Assembly (NCBI GenBank): GCA_023393815.1
Contig: JAEXBU010000024.1
Coordinates: 1 to 25,950, forward strand
From: Bacillota bacterium
Lineage (GTDB): Bacteria > Bacillota > Clostridia > Tissierellales > Peptoniphilaceae
Direction of reading: 5' to 3'
DNA length: 25,950 nt
Shown: piece after piece, positions 7,187 to 15,000 of the stretch
Position numbering within the stretch: the first letter of the stretch is position 1
Layout: each line of letters opens with the position of its first letter
Notes under the pieces: generated by a model
Seen by the model: only the letters and a program-made list of their open reading frames with translations
What the model was told of the DNA's origin: nothing
Databases searched by the model: none
Translations under genes and position numbers: made by a program

Positions 7187-7461
7187 GTGGGAACAATAGA
7201 GTGTACAAAGTGCGTATGTCTTAAAAATCTTTCGGAAGCGATGGACGAACGGAAAATTTTTATTGAATCAAAGATTCGGTTTGTCGCGGCCAAAGAGAAA
7301 AGGCGGAGCGAAGAGGAACATAGACCCGAAGAAAAGAGGCATGAGATGGATTATTACGCAAAGGGCCGTGCGTTTGCGGAAAAAGCGATTGCGCCCGTAT
7401 TGAAGAAAAACTCGCCGTGTTGAAAGAAGTAAAAGATACGTTGAGGGCGCGTTATGAATAA
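7187..7461 (+). pseudogene. Frame-broken small coiled-coil protein gene
   Basis: The frame from GTG 7187 (or ATG 7241) reads a charged helical protein, MDERKIFIESKIRFVAAKEK and later DYYAKGRAFAEKAIA. It then runs off frame near 7393-7400. One base away the sequence continues sensibly as RIEEKLAVLKEVKDTLRARYE to TAA 7459-7461. Joined, this is about 75-90 residues of Lys/Glu/Arg-rich coiled coil. Its restored stop overlaps the next gene's ATG (7454) by 8 nt, suggesting it was once the first gene of that operon. The family is not recognised. A sequencing error is an alternative to true decay. 7101-7186 shows nothing. Confidence 0.45.
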
Positions 7462-7966
7462 ACCAAACCGTGAAGGAAAATCCCGGGTGGCGAAGCGGGT
7501 AGATAAGCCCCGAGAAGCTCGCACGTTTTCCATGTCCATGCGGGGGACTTGTCAGGATTTGAAGGAAGTGCACCTATATACGGACAGAAAAGAACTGGTC
7601 GTAGGCTGCGTTATGAGTTTCGACAACGAGTACGATGGCGTGACGGCCATGAGCTATTTTCTCGGGAGCCTTCTGTCTTCTATGATGCATACGACTATAA
7701 AGGAGATGAAACAATCCGGCGTGGTCATAGACGAAATCGAGGGCCTTATCCACGCGGAACTGAAAAATCCCCTGCGCATGGTTCCCGTTCGGGGTTACGA
7801 CGATCCGCCGGAAATTGAATCCATTCGCGTGAAGCTCTTTTATTACGCCGACGGAGACGAAGAAAGGCTGAACGCTATGGTGGAAAAGGCGCAGGAAGTC
7901 AATCCTATTTTTCGTCTGGTCCATCGCGCCGTTCCCGTGGAGTTGAAGGTGGAATGGGTCTTGTAA
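7454..7966 (+). CDS. OsmC/Ohr-like fold protein lacking the catalytic cysteines
   Basis: 170 residues. The layout follows OsmC proteins: a helix region AMSYFLGSLLSSMMHTTIKE (65-84) where the family has its LAGC block, a strand region with ESIRVKLFYYADGDEERLNA, then EKAQEVNPIFRLV (144-156) in place of the family's AxxxCPV, and a final PVELKVEW strand. In active OsmC/Ohr two cysteines reduce organic hydroperoxides. Here the expected positions are Ser (75/76) and Asn (150). The N-terminal 25 residues are basic and probably disordered. The start ATG overlaps the upstream broken gene; a later ATG at 7532 is possible. The fold call is moderate; function unknown. Confidence 0.6.
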   Translation: MNKPNREGKSRVAKRVDKPREARTFSMSMRGTCQDLKEVHLYTDRKELVVGCVMSFDNEYDGVTAMSYFLGSLLSSMMHTTIKEMKQSGVVIDEIEGLIHAELKNPLRMVPVRGYDDPPEIESIRVKLFYYADGDEERLNAMVEKAQEVNPIFRLVHRAVPVELKVEWVL

Positions 7967-7989
7967 AGAGCGGGCGAAGTTTGTGAATC

Positions 7990-8018
7990 TTGATTAACAA
8001 AGCGCGTCGTAGTATAAT
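7990..8018 (+). promoter_or_regulatory. Sigma-A type promoter of the 6S-like RNA
   Basis: TTGATT at 7990-7995, 17-base spacer, TATAAT at 8013-8018. It predicts a start near 8025, at the 5' end of the structured RNA. Confidence 0.75.
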
Positions 8019-8024
8019 GAAAAC

Positions 8025-8215
8025 AAGTTAAATAATCCCTGCGTGGTTCGATACCTTCTATTAATTCAACCGACAAATCAGACACGGGAAATTGTGTCTA
8101 GTTACCTATAACAAGCCTCCACTGAGTGGAAGTTAGACGTAGTTAGCAAATTACCCACCTTTACTATAAGGGCGGGTCTGAATTAAACGAAGCCCGGCCT
8201 TGCGGGGGATCCAAA
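8025..8215 (+). ncRNA. ssrS: 6S RNA (probable)
   Basis: A noncoding transcript of about 185-190 nt with its own promoter and terminator. The ends pair: ATCCC near 8035-8039 with GGGAT at 8206-8210. Interior features are a hairpin TCCAC/GTGGA around 8117-8131 and a strong hairpin ACCCACCTTTA (8153-8163) with AAGGGCGGGT (8168-8177). The overall plan is a long closed rod with an open central region, the shape of 6S RNA. Firmicute 6S RNAs share the CCCTGCG-type 5' block and the CCTCCACT...GTGGAAGTTAGACG segment as I recall them. 6S binds the housekeeping RNA polymerase holoenzyme and mimics an open promoter. Identity rests on recognition and structure, not on an alignment. Confidence 0.7.
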
Positions 8216-8241
8216 GATCCGGCTCGTCCGGGTCTTTTTTT
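8192..8241 (+). terminator. Terminator of the 6S-like RNA
   Basis: Nested pairing: GGATC (8207-8211) with GATCC (8216-8220) around CAAA, enclosed by CCCGG (8193-8197) with CCGGG (8228-8232), followed by a T run to 8241. The inner stem shares bases with the end-pairing of the 6S RNA. Confidence 0.7.
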
Positions 8242-8267
8242 GTGCGTTTTTCATCGGAGGAGATCAA

Positions 8268-8291
8268 GTGCCGAAGTTTCTGTGGGAGTAG
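8268..8291 (+). other. Seven-codon ORF after a strong ribosome binding site
   Basis: GGAGGAG (8256-8262) is followed after five bases by GTG 8268, giving MPKFLWE and TAG. It lies between the 6S terminator and the pyr promoter, so no obvious promoter reads it. It may be a leftover gene start. There is no other coding signal in 8242-8326. Confidence 0.15.
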
Positions 8292-8326
8292 GTCTTTGGC
8301 TTTTTTCTTTTCGGGCGTATTTTTTC

Positions 8327-8355
8327 TTGACGAATGAGCCTCGGGGGCGTAGACT
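8327..8355 (+). promoter_or_regulatory. Promoter of the pyrimidine operon
   Basis: TTGACG (8327-8332), 17-base spacer, TAGACT (8350-8355). It predicts a start near 8362 and a leader of about 130 nt ahead of pyrB. Confidence 0.6.
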
Positions 8356-8380
8356 GTTACGTAGCGAAGATACTTTTAAT

Positions 8381-8478
8381 TTAGTGCGAGACACTAAGAA
8401 GGTTGCAAAATAGAATACACCTATCCCGAGGGATGGGTCTCTCTTTGTGCCTTTTATCGACGATAAAAGCTTTTTTTA
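8381..8478 (+). promoter_or_regulatory. pyr operon leader with attenuator
   Basis: Three hairpins precede pyrB. The first is TTAGTG/CACTAA (8381-8386 with 8392-8397), loop CGAGA. The second is ACCTATC/GATGGGT (8419-8425 with 8432-8438), loop CCGAGG. The third is a terminator, CTTTTAT/ATAAAAG (8451-8457 with 8463-8469), with seven T ending 8477. A terminator directly before the first gene, with alternative hairpins ahead, is the layout of PyrR-type pyrimidine attenuation. The first two loops resemble but do not match the PyrR-binding consensus. ACTTTTAA at 8372-8379 could pair with the terminator's 3' arm as an antiterminator. The mechanism is inferred. Confidence 0.6.
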
Positions 8479-8489
8479 TAGGAGGCCAT

Positions 8490-9410
8490 ATGCTGAAACA
8501 TTTCATAGAACCGGATGATATGACAGAAAGAGAGTACGACGATTTATTTAGACTGGCGCAAGAGATTACATCGAATCCCGCCCGTTACGCCCACGCGTGC
8601 GACGGAAAGATTCTGGCCAGTCTTTTTTTTGAGCCGTCGACCCGAACCCGTATGTCTTTCGACGCGGCCATGTACCGTTTGGGCGGACAAGTGCTCCACT
8701 TAGGGGATGTGAAAGTCTCAAGCCTTGCTAAAGGGGAAAGCGTGCGGGATACCTTGCACATTGTGGATCAGTACGCGGACATTTGCGCCATGCGCCATCC
8801 CCGCGCCTACGCTCCGCACGAAGTGGTGGACGTGTTGAAACATATGCCCCTCATTAACGCCGGCGATGGAGACCACGCCCATCCGACCCAAACCTTGGCG
8901 GATATTTTTACCATTCGCAAATACAAGAAGGCCTGGTCCGGTTTGAAGATCGGTTTTTGCGGCGACTTGCGTTACGGGCGCGCCGTGCACTCGCTGTTCC
9001 AGTTTTTAAATCGCTACGACAACGAATTCGTCTTTATTTCTCCGGAAGGATTAAATATGCCGGAAGAATATTTAAAAATGTCGCGCCGCCCCTATGTGGA
9101 AGTGGCGGATATAAAGGGCGCCGTCGGCGATTTGGATGTGCTCTACATGACCCGCGTGCAAAAGGAGCGTTTCGCCAGCGAAGAAGAGGCCAAGCGCTAC
9201 GAAGGTTCTTATTTACTGAATGCCGATGTTCTGGAGGCGGCGGAGGAAAATTTGGTTGTGCTGCACCCGCTACCGCGCGTGGATGAAATCGATCCGGAAA
9301 TCGACGAAGACCCCCGGGCGCTGTATTTTGAACAGGCACAAAATGGCATGTATATGCGCATGGCTCTGATTTTGACCTTATTGGAGGCAAAAAATGAAGG
9401 TGATCGGTAA
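8490..9410 (+). CDS. pyrB: Aspartate carbamoyltransferase catalytic chain
   Basis: 306 residues, the normal length. It condenses carbamoyl phosphate with aspartate in the committed pyrimidine step. Signature blocks: FFEPSTRTRMSF (STRTR at 50-54, carbamoyl phosphate), SSLAKGES (active-site Lys 81), MRHP (101-104), HPTQTLADIF (131-140), GDLRYGRAVHSL (158-169) and LHPLPRVDEI (258-267). ATG 8490 follows GGAGG (8481-8485) right after the attenuator; an upstream TTG at 8403 would lie inside the leader. No regulatory chain PyrI is adjacent, so it is probably the unregulated trimer as in Bacillus. It overlaps pyrK by 17 nt. Confidence 0.95.
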   Translation: MLKHFIEPDDMTEREYDDLFRLAQEITSNPARYAHACDGKILASLFFEPSTRTRMSFDAAMYRLGGQVLHLGDVKVSSLAKGESVRDTLHIVDQYADICAMRHPRAYAPHEVVDVLKHMPLINAGDGDHAHPTQTLADIFTIRKYKKAWSGLKIGFCGDLRYGRAVHSLFQFLNRYDNEFVFISPEGLNMPEEYLKMSRRPYVEVADIKGAVGDLDVLYMTRVQKERFASEEEAKRYEGSYLLNADVLEAAEENLVVLHPLPRVDEIDPEIDEDPRALYFEQAQNGMYMRMALILTLLEAKNEGDR

Positions 9411-10071
9411 CGAGGATTTAGGCGGTGGACTCTACGTCCTCACGCTGGCCTATGACGGAAGCGCAAAGCCCGGACAGTTTTTTATGGTCAGGCCCGCGGA
9501 TCGATCCAAGCTTTTGGGACGCCCCATTTCCATTTTTTCTTTGAAAGACGGAAGGCTTTCCTTTCTCATAAAGAAAGTAGGCAAGGGTACAAAAGATTTC
9601 GCGCGCCTGCGTTTCGGCGAAGAGGTTGCGGTGGAAGGACCCTTCGGCCACGGTTTTCCCGAGTTGAGAGAAAAGACCCTCTTTATTGGCGGCGGCACGG
9701 GCATCGCCCCGTCGCTGCATTTGTTGGAAAATGACGGGGAGAAGCATCTTACCGTGGCCATCGGGCTTAGGGAGAGAAACGAAGCATTGGAAGCCATCTA
9801 TGCCCCTTACAAAGAGCGCGTGCACTTTTATAGGGGAGAGAATATTTTCGACGGCCTGGACGTTGGGGATGATGTGATTTACACCTGCGGTCCGGATCCC
9901 ATGATGCGGGAGGCAGTCAAGCGGGCAAAAAATAAAATCTACGTATCCATGGAAAGGCACATGGGCTGCGGTTTCGGCGCCTGCTTGGCCTGCACCTGCG
10001 ACAGCAGTGGCGGGCGCGTGCGGGTCTGTAAGGACGGCCCGGTATTTGAAGGGAGGTCCATCTATGCTTAA
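9394..10071 (+). CDS. pyrK: Dihydroorotate dehydrogenase electron transfer subunit
   Basis: 225 residues. It carries FAD and a [2Fe-2S] cluster and passes electrons from PyrD to NAD+ in the class 1B heterotetramer. Visible are the flavin-binding RPISIF (43-48), the NAD-binding GGGTGIAPSLHLL (99-111), CGPDPM (165-170), and the cluster cysteines C192, C197, C200 and C212 in the CGFGAC...C...C pattern near the C-terminus. The start overlaps pyrB by 17 nt and the end overlaps pyrD by 8 nt, typical of tight pyr coupling. All cluster ligands are intact. Confidence 0.94.
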   Translation: MKVIGNEDLGGGLYVLTLAYDGSAKPGQFFMVRPADRSKLLGRPISIFSLKDGRLSFLIKKVGKGTKDFARLRFGEEVAVEGPFGHGFPELREKTLFIGGGTGIAPSLHLLENDGEKHLTVAIGLRERNEALEAIYAPYKERVHFYRGENIFDGLDVGDDVIYTCGPDPMMREAVKRAKNKIYVSMERHMGCGFGACLACTCDSSGGRVRVCKDGPVFEGRSIYA

Positions 10072-10960
10072 GACGGATCTGTGCGGCGTGGAATTAAAAA
10101 ATCCATTGATCGGCGCCTCGGGCACCTACGGATTCGGCGAGGAATACGCCCCCTTTTACGATCCGGAAATCATCGGTGCCATTTCTACGAAAGGCCTAAC
10201 CCTGCATCCGCGGCCGGGGAATACCGGGCAGCGGATTTACGAAACGCCGTCGGGGATTATGAATTCCATCGGTTTGGAGAATCCCGGAGTGGATTATTTT
10301 ATCGAAACTATTTTGCCCGTCATGAAAAAGAAAGACGTGGTGATCCTCGCGAACCTGGGTGGCCACAGCGTGGAAGATTACTTAATCGCCGTGGACAAGT
10401 TAAACGAGGCGGATATCGATATGATCGAGCTGAATATTTCCTGTCCCAACGTGTCTTCCGGCGGCATGGCCTTCGGCCTGCGCTGTCAAGATGCGGCGGC
10501 CATTACGGCGAAAGTAAAACAACGGACGCGGCACAAGGTGATCGTTAAGCTTTCGCCCAATGGAGACAATCCGGCGGAGTTGGCCAAGGCCTGCGAAGCG
10601 GCGGGGGCCGATGGGATCAGCTTGGTCAACACCTTTCAGGCCATGGCCGTAGATGTAAAAAATCGGCGCGCGGTTTTCGATCAAATCTATGCCGGTCTTT
10701 CCGGTCCCGCCATCTTTCCCATAGCCCTTCGCATGGTGCGCGATGCGGCTCGAGCGGTAAAGATTCCCGTCATCGGCATCGGCGGCGTCCGTTCGGCGGA
10801 AGATGTGATCGCCATGATTATGGTGGGGGCGCAGGCCGTGGAAATCGGCACCATGAATTTGGTGGAGCCGGGCATAGTCCCCAGGCTTCTTTGTGCGTTA
10901 GAAACGTACATGAAAGATGAACACATAGGATCCTTCGACGCGATTCGCAAGAGCATTTAA
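10064..10960 (+). CDS. pyrD: Dihydroorotate dehydrogenase, class 1B catalytic subunit
   Basis: 298 residues, cytosolic FMN enzyme oxidising dihydroorotate to orotate. It shows NPLIGASGTYGFG (13-25), KGLTLHPRPGN (43-53), and the catalytic NISCPNVSSGG with the class 1 active-site Cys at 127. FMN phosphate contacts lie in VIGIGGVRSAEDV. The partner PyrK directly upstream confirms class 1B (NAD+-linked). ATG 10064 follows GGGAGG (10051-10056); a longer frame from 10007 lies within pyrK and has no such site. A 10-bp gap with AGGAG separates it from carA. Confidence 0.95.
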   Translation: MLKTDLCGVELKNPLIGASGTYGFGEEYAPFYDPEIIGAISTKGLTLHPRPGNTGQRIYETPSGIMNSIGLENPGVDYFIETILPVMKKKDVVILANLGGHSVEDYLIAVDKLNEADIDMIELNISCPNVSSGGMAFGLRCQDAAAITAKVKQRTRHKVIVKLSPNGDNPAELAKACEAAGADGISLVNTFQAMAVDVKNRRAVFDQIYAGLSGPAIFPIALRMVRDAARAVKIPVIGIGGVRSAEDVIAMIMVGAQAVEIGTMNLVEPGIVPRLLCALETYMKDEHIGSFDAIRKSI

Positions 10961-10970
10961 AGGAGCGATT

Positions 10971-12011
10971 ATGTATATCCAATTAGAAGACGGCACCGTC
11001 TTTAAGGGCAAGCAGTTTAGCGGCAAAAAACGCAGAGTCGGTGGGCGGTTCACCGTCCACAGCGCCATGATCGGCCACGAAGAAGTGATGACGGATCCGG
11101 CTAATCTGGACCGTATTCTGCTCTTTACCTATCCTTTGGTGGGCGGCTACGGCATGAATTTTGAGGACAATCAATCGGACGGACCGACGATTTCCGCTTT
11201 TATTTGCAGGCGCGCCATGGAAAATGCCACGAATTTCCGAAGTGAAATGGATCTGAAGGCGTATTTGGATTACTACGACGTGGTGGGTATCGAAGACGTG
11301 GATACCCGCGGGCTTATTCGCCATTTAAATGAAAATGGAATGCAGCGCGGCGTGATTACCGATCGTTTAATGACGCCATCGGAAATGGATGCTTATTTTG
11401 CCGAGCAAAACCCCAATACCATCGAAGAAGTGAGCACTATCGAAGTTACGGAAATCGAAGGGAACGGTCCGACCGTCGCCCTGTGGGATTTCGGCGTAAA
11501 AGACGGCATCTTGGAGCAACTGAATAACGCGGGCTATAGGCTTATCGTCTATCCGGCCATGACCAATTACGAAGAAATTTTGAAAGACGAACCGGACCTA
11601 TTGTTTTTAAGCTCCGGCCCCGGCGTCGCCGCCCACTACTTAGACATCGTCCACGACGTGGGGCAGATGATCGGCAAACTTCCCATTTACGGTATGGGCT
11701 TGGGCGCCCAGTTCTTGGGTTTGGCCTTAGGCGGCGATTTGGAAAAACTTGCCTCGCCCCACGCCGGCGCATCCATTCCCGTAAAAGGCGACGGAGACCG
11801 GGTGTATATGACGAGCCAAAATAGAGAATATGGCATCGATCGTTTGCCCGAGGCCGTCAAGATTACCTATAGAAATGTGGCGGACGACACGGTGGAAGGC
11901 TTCGTTCACGAAGAAAACAAAGCTGTGGGCGTACTCTTCGATCCCTTCGGTCTGCCCGGTGCGCGGGATCTTCTCGCCGATCAATTAGCCGTCATCAGTG
12001 AATTAGCCTAG
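10971..12011 (+). CDS. carA: Carbamoyl-phosphate synthase small subunit with inactivated glutaminase site
   Basis: 346 residues. Normal CarA hydrolyses glutamine and channels ammonia to CarB. The fold is complete: N-terminal CarA domain (VEDVDTRGLIRHL-type block at 107-119) and a C-terminal class I amidotransferase domain (oxyanion strand LFLSSGPG 211-218, nucleophile elbow 238-252). The catalytic residues are not there. The elbow reads YGMGLGAQ, so the nucleophile Cys of GICLGHQ is Gly243 and its neighbouring His is Ala246. The SQNHG His is replaced (SQNREYG, Arg285). The HPE triad block reads FDPFG, so His is Asp324 and Glu is Phe326. The frame is intact with no stops, in a normal operon 8 nt before carB. 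It is most likely a structural pseudo-glutaminase. Confidence 0.93.
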   Translation: MYIQLEDGTVFKGKQFSGKKRRVGGRFTVHSAMIGHEEVMTDPANLDRILLFTYPLVGGYGMNFEDNQSDGPTISAFICRRAMENATNFRSEMDLKAYLDYYDVVGIEDVDTRGLIRHLNENGMQRGVITDRLMTPSEMDAYFAEQNPNTIEEVSTIEVTEIEGNGPTVALWDFGVKDGILEQLNNAGYRLIVYPAMTNYEEILKDEPDLLFLSSGPGVAAHYLDIVHDVGQMIGKLPIYGMGLGAQFLGLALGGDLEKLASPHAGASIPVKGDGDRVYMTSQNREYGIDRLPEAVKITYRNVADDTVEGFVHEENKAVGVLFDPFGLPGARDLLADQLAVISELA

Positions 12012-12019
12012 GAGGAATT

Positions 12020-15000
12020 ATGTCCCGCAAAAAAGATATTCAAAAAGTACTCGTTATCGGCAGCGGTCCTATCGTGATCGGTCAAGCGGCGGAATTCGAC
12101 TATTCCGGCACCCAAGCCTGTGAATCCCTGCAAGAAGAAGGGGTGGAAGTGGTACTGGTCAATTCCAACCCCGCCACCATTATGACCGACAGAGAAGTGG
12201 CGGATAAGGTATACATCGAGCCTTTGACCAAAGAGGTCATCGAACAAATCATTGAAAAAGAACGGCCCGACGCGCTGATCGCCGGTATGGGTGGGCAAAC
12301 GGGTTTGAACCTGTCTATTGAGCTTTACGACTCCGGGGTCTTGGAAAAATACGGTGTGGAAATTATCGGAACGTCCATTCCTTCGATAAAAAAAGGCGAA
12401 GACCGTGAGGAATTTCGCCAACTGATGGAAAAAATCGGCGAGCCCATTATCGAGTCGAAAACCGTGGAAAATGTCGAGGATGCTGTAGCCTACGCCAACG
12501 TCATCGGCTATCCGGTAGTGGTGCGTCCGGCCTTTACTTTGGGGGGCACCGGCGGCGGCATTTGCGAAACGGAAGCGGAGCTTAGGACCATCGCCCACGC
12601 GGGCATCCATTTGTCCCGCGTCGGTCAAGTGTTGATCGAAAAGTGTATCACGGGCTGGAAAGAAATCGAGTACGAAGTCATTCGCGACTCCTACGGCACC
12701 TGTATTTGCGTCTGCAATATGGAAAATATCGACCCGGTGGGCGTGCACACCGGCGATTCCATGGTCGTCGCGCCCACGCAGACCCTGACGGATGTCGAAC
12801 ACGGTATGCTTCGGGAAGCGGCTTTTCGCATCATCGAAGGGGTGGGCATCGAAGGGGGCTGCAATGTGCAGTTCGCCGTGGAGCCCAACAGCCTCAAGTA
12901 CGCCGTCATCGAGATCAATCCTCGGGTCAGCCGCTCTTCCGCGCTGGCGTCAAAGGCGACGGGCTACCCCATCGCCCGTGTGGCGGCAAAAATCGCCTTG
13001 GGACTGGGTCTCGACGAAATCGAAAATAGGATTACCGGCGAAAAATCCATGGCCTTTGAACCTTCCATCGACTATGTGGTCGTTAAAATTCCCAAGTGGC
13101 CCTTTGACAAGTTCTTTAACGCCGATCGGAACTTGGGAACGAAGATGATGGCCACAGGCGAAGTGATGGCCATCGGACCCACGTTTGAAGTGGCCTTATT
13201 GAAAGGCTTGCGGTCCTTGGAAATCGGCGCGTTCAGTCTCCTGCATCCTCGCTTTAAGACCATGGATATCGCTACGTTAAAGGAAAATGTAAAGCGACCC
13301 AACGACGAGCGGCTCTTTTATCTGGCGGCGCTCTTGAACACGGGCTACGATATCAACCGTCTTTCCAGAGAAACGGGCATGGACGCCTACTTCCTTCGAA
13401 TTATTAAGCGCATCGTCTGTGTAGAAGCGGAATTGGAGGCCATGAAGAAGGAAGACTTAACCGAAGACAAATTGCGGGAAATGAAACGGATGGGCTTTAG
13501 CGACGAAATCATCGCGAATCGCCTGAACGTCAGCGAAAAATTTATTCGGGAATTGCGAAAGCTCTTCGGCATCGAAGCCAAGTATAGAAAAGTCGATACG
13601 AAAGGCGGCTTATCCGAGGCCAAGGCCAACTACCTCTACTCTCTGTACGAAGGAGAGGACGAGTCTCCGGTTCACGAGGATAAGCGGCGAATTATCGTCA
13701 TCGGAAGCGGCCCCATTCGCATCGGTCAAGGGGTGGAATTCGACTACGCCTCCGTGCACTGTGTAAAGACGTTGCGCCGCGAAGGTTACGAAACCATTAT
13801 CATTAATAACAATCCGGAAACGGTCTCCACAGATTTCGATATTTCAGACAAACTCTATTTTGAACCCTTAACGGCGGAAGATACCTTAAACATTATCGAA
13901 AAAGAAAAGCCCGAGGGCGTTATTCTGCAGTTCGGCGGTCAGACGGCCATTAAACTTGCCGGCGTCTTTAAGGAAGAAGGCATTCCTATTTTAGGCACGG
14001 ATCCCACGGCCATCGATCGGGCGGAAGATAGGGAAAAGTTCGATGCCATGTTGGAAGAGCTGCACCTGGTTCGTCCGAAAGGCGTAGGCGTTCACGGCGT
14101 GGAGGAAGGTATGGAAAAAGCTGAAAGTTTAGGTTACCCCGTCTTGGTTCGTCCCTCTTACGTCTTAGGAGGGCAAGGGATGGAAATATGTACCGCCGAC
14201 GAAGATTTGCGTTACTATTTGGAAGAATCCTTCGCCATGGATCCCAAGCGTACCGTGCTCATCGACCAATACATTCAAGGGATGGAATGTGAAGTGGACG
14301 CCATTTCCGATGGCACCGATGTATTCCTTCCGGGCATTATGGAACACTTGGAGAGGGCCGGCGTCCACAGCGGCGACTCCATCAGCATTTATCCGAGCCG
14401 CCACATTTCCGGCAAAATGGAAGAAGCCATTTTAGACGCCACGAAGAAGGTGGCGTTGGAATTAGGCGTCTTGGGTATGATCAATATTCAATTCATCATT
14501 AAAGACGACACTCTCTATATGATTGAAGTCAATCCGCGAAGCTCCCGTACCGTGCCCTACCTTTCGAAAGTTACGGGCATGAACATTACGGAAATCGCCA
14601 CGAAAGTAATGTTGGGGGACAGCCTAAAATCTATGGGTTACGGCACGGGTATCGGAGCCGTTTCGCCAACGACCTGCGTGAAGATTCCCGTATTCAGTAC
14701 GGAAAAACTTCACCGGGTAGAAGCTTCCCTCGGACCCGAAATGCGCTCCACCGGGGAAGTTTTAGGCGTAGGCCGCACGGAAGAAGAGGCCATGGCCAAA
14801 GGCTTTTTGGCCGCAGGCACGGATATTTCGCAAAAAGCACGCCGAGCTTTGTGTACGATCCGCGATAGGGACAAGGAAGAATTTCTCGCCATTGCCAAGG
14901 AACTTGCGGATGTGGGCGTAACATTCTACGCCACGAAGGGAACCAAGGCCTTCTTAAATCAACACGGTATTGAAGCGGAAGAAGTGCGCCGCATCGGCGA

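Noticed and set aside
8403..8489. N-terminal extension of PyrB from TTG 8403
   Set aside because: It lies within the attenuator leader and would translate through the terminator; the family starts at ATG 8490.
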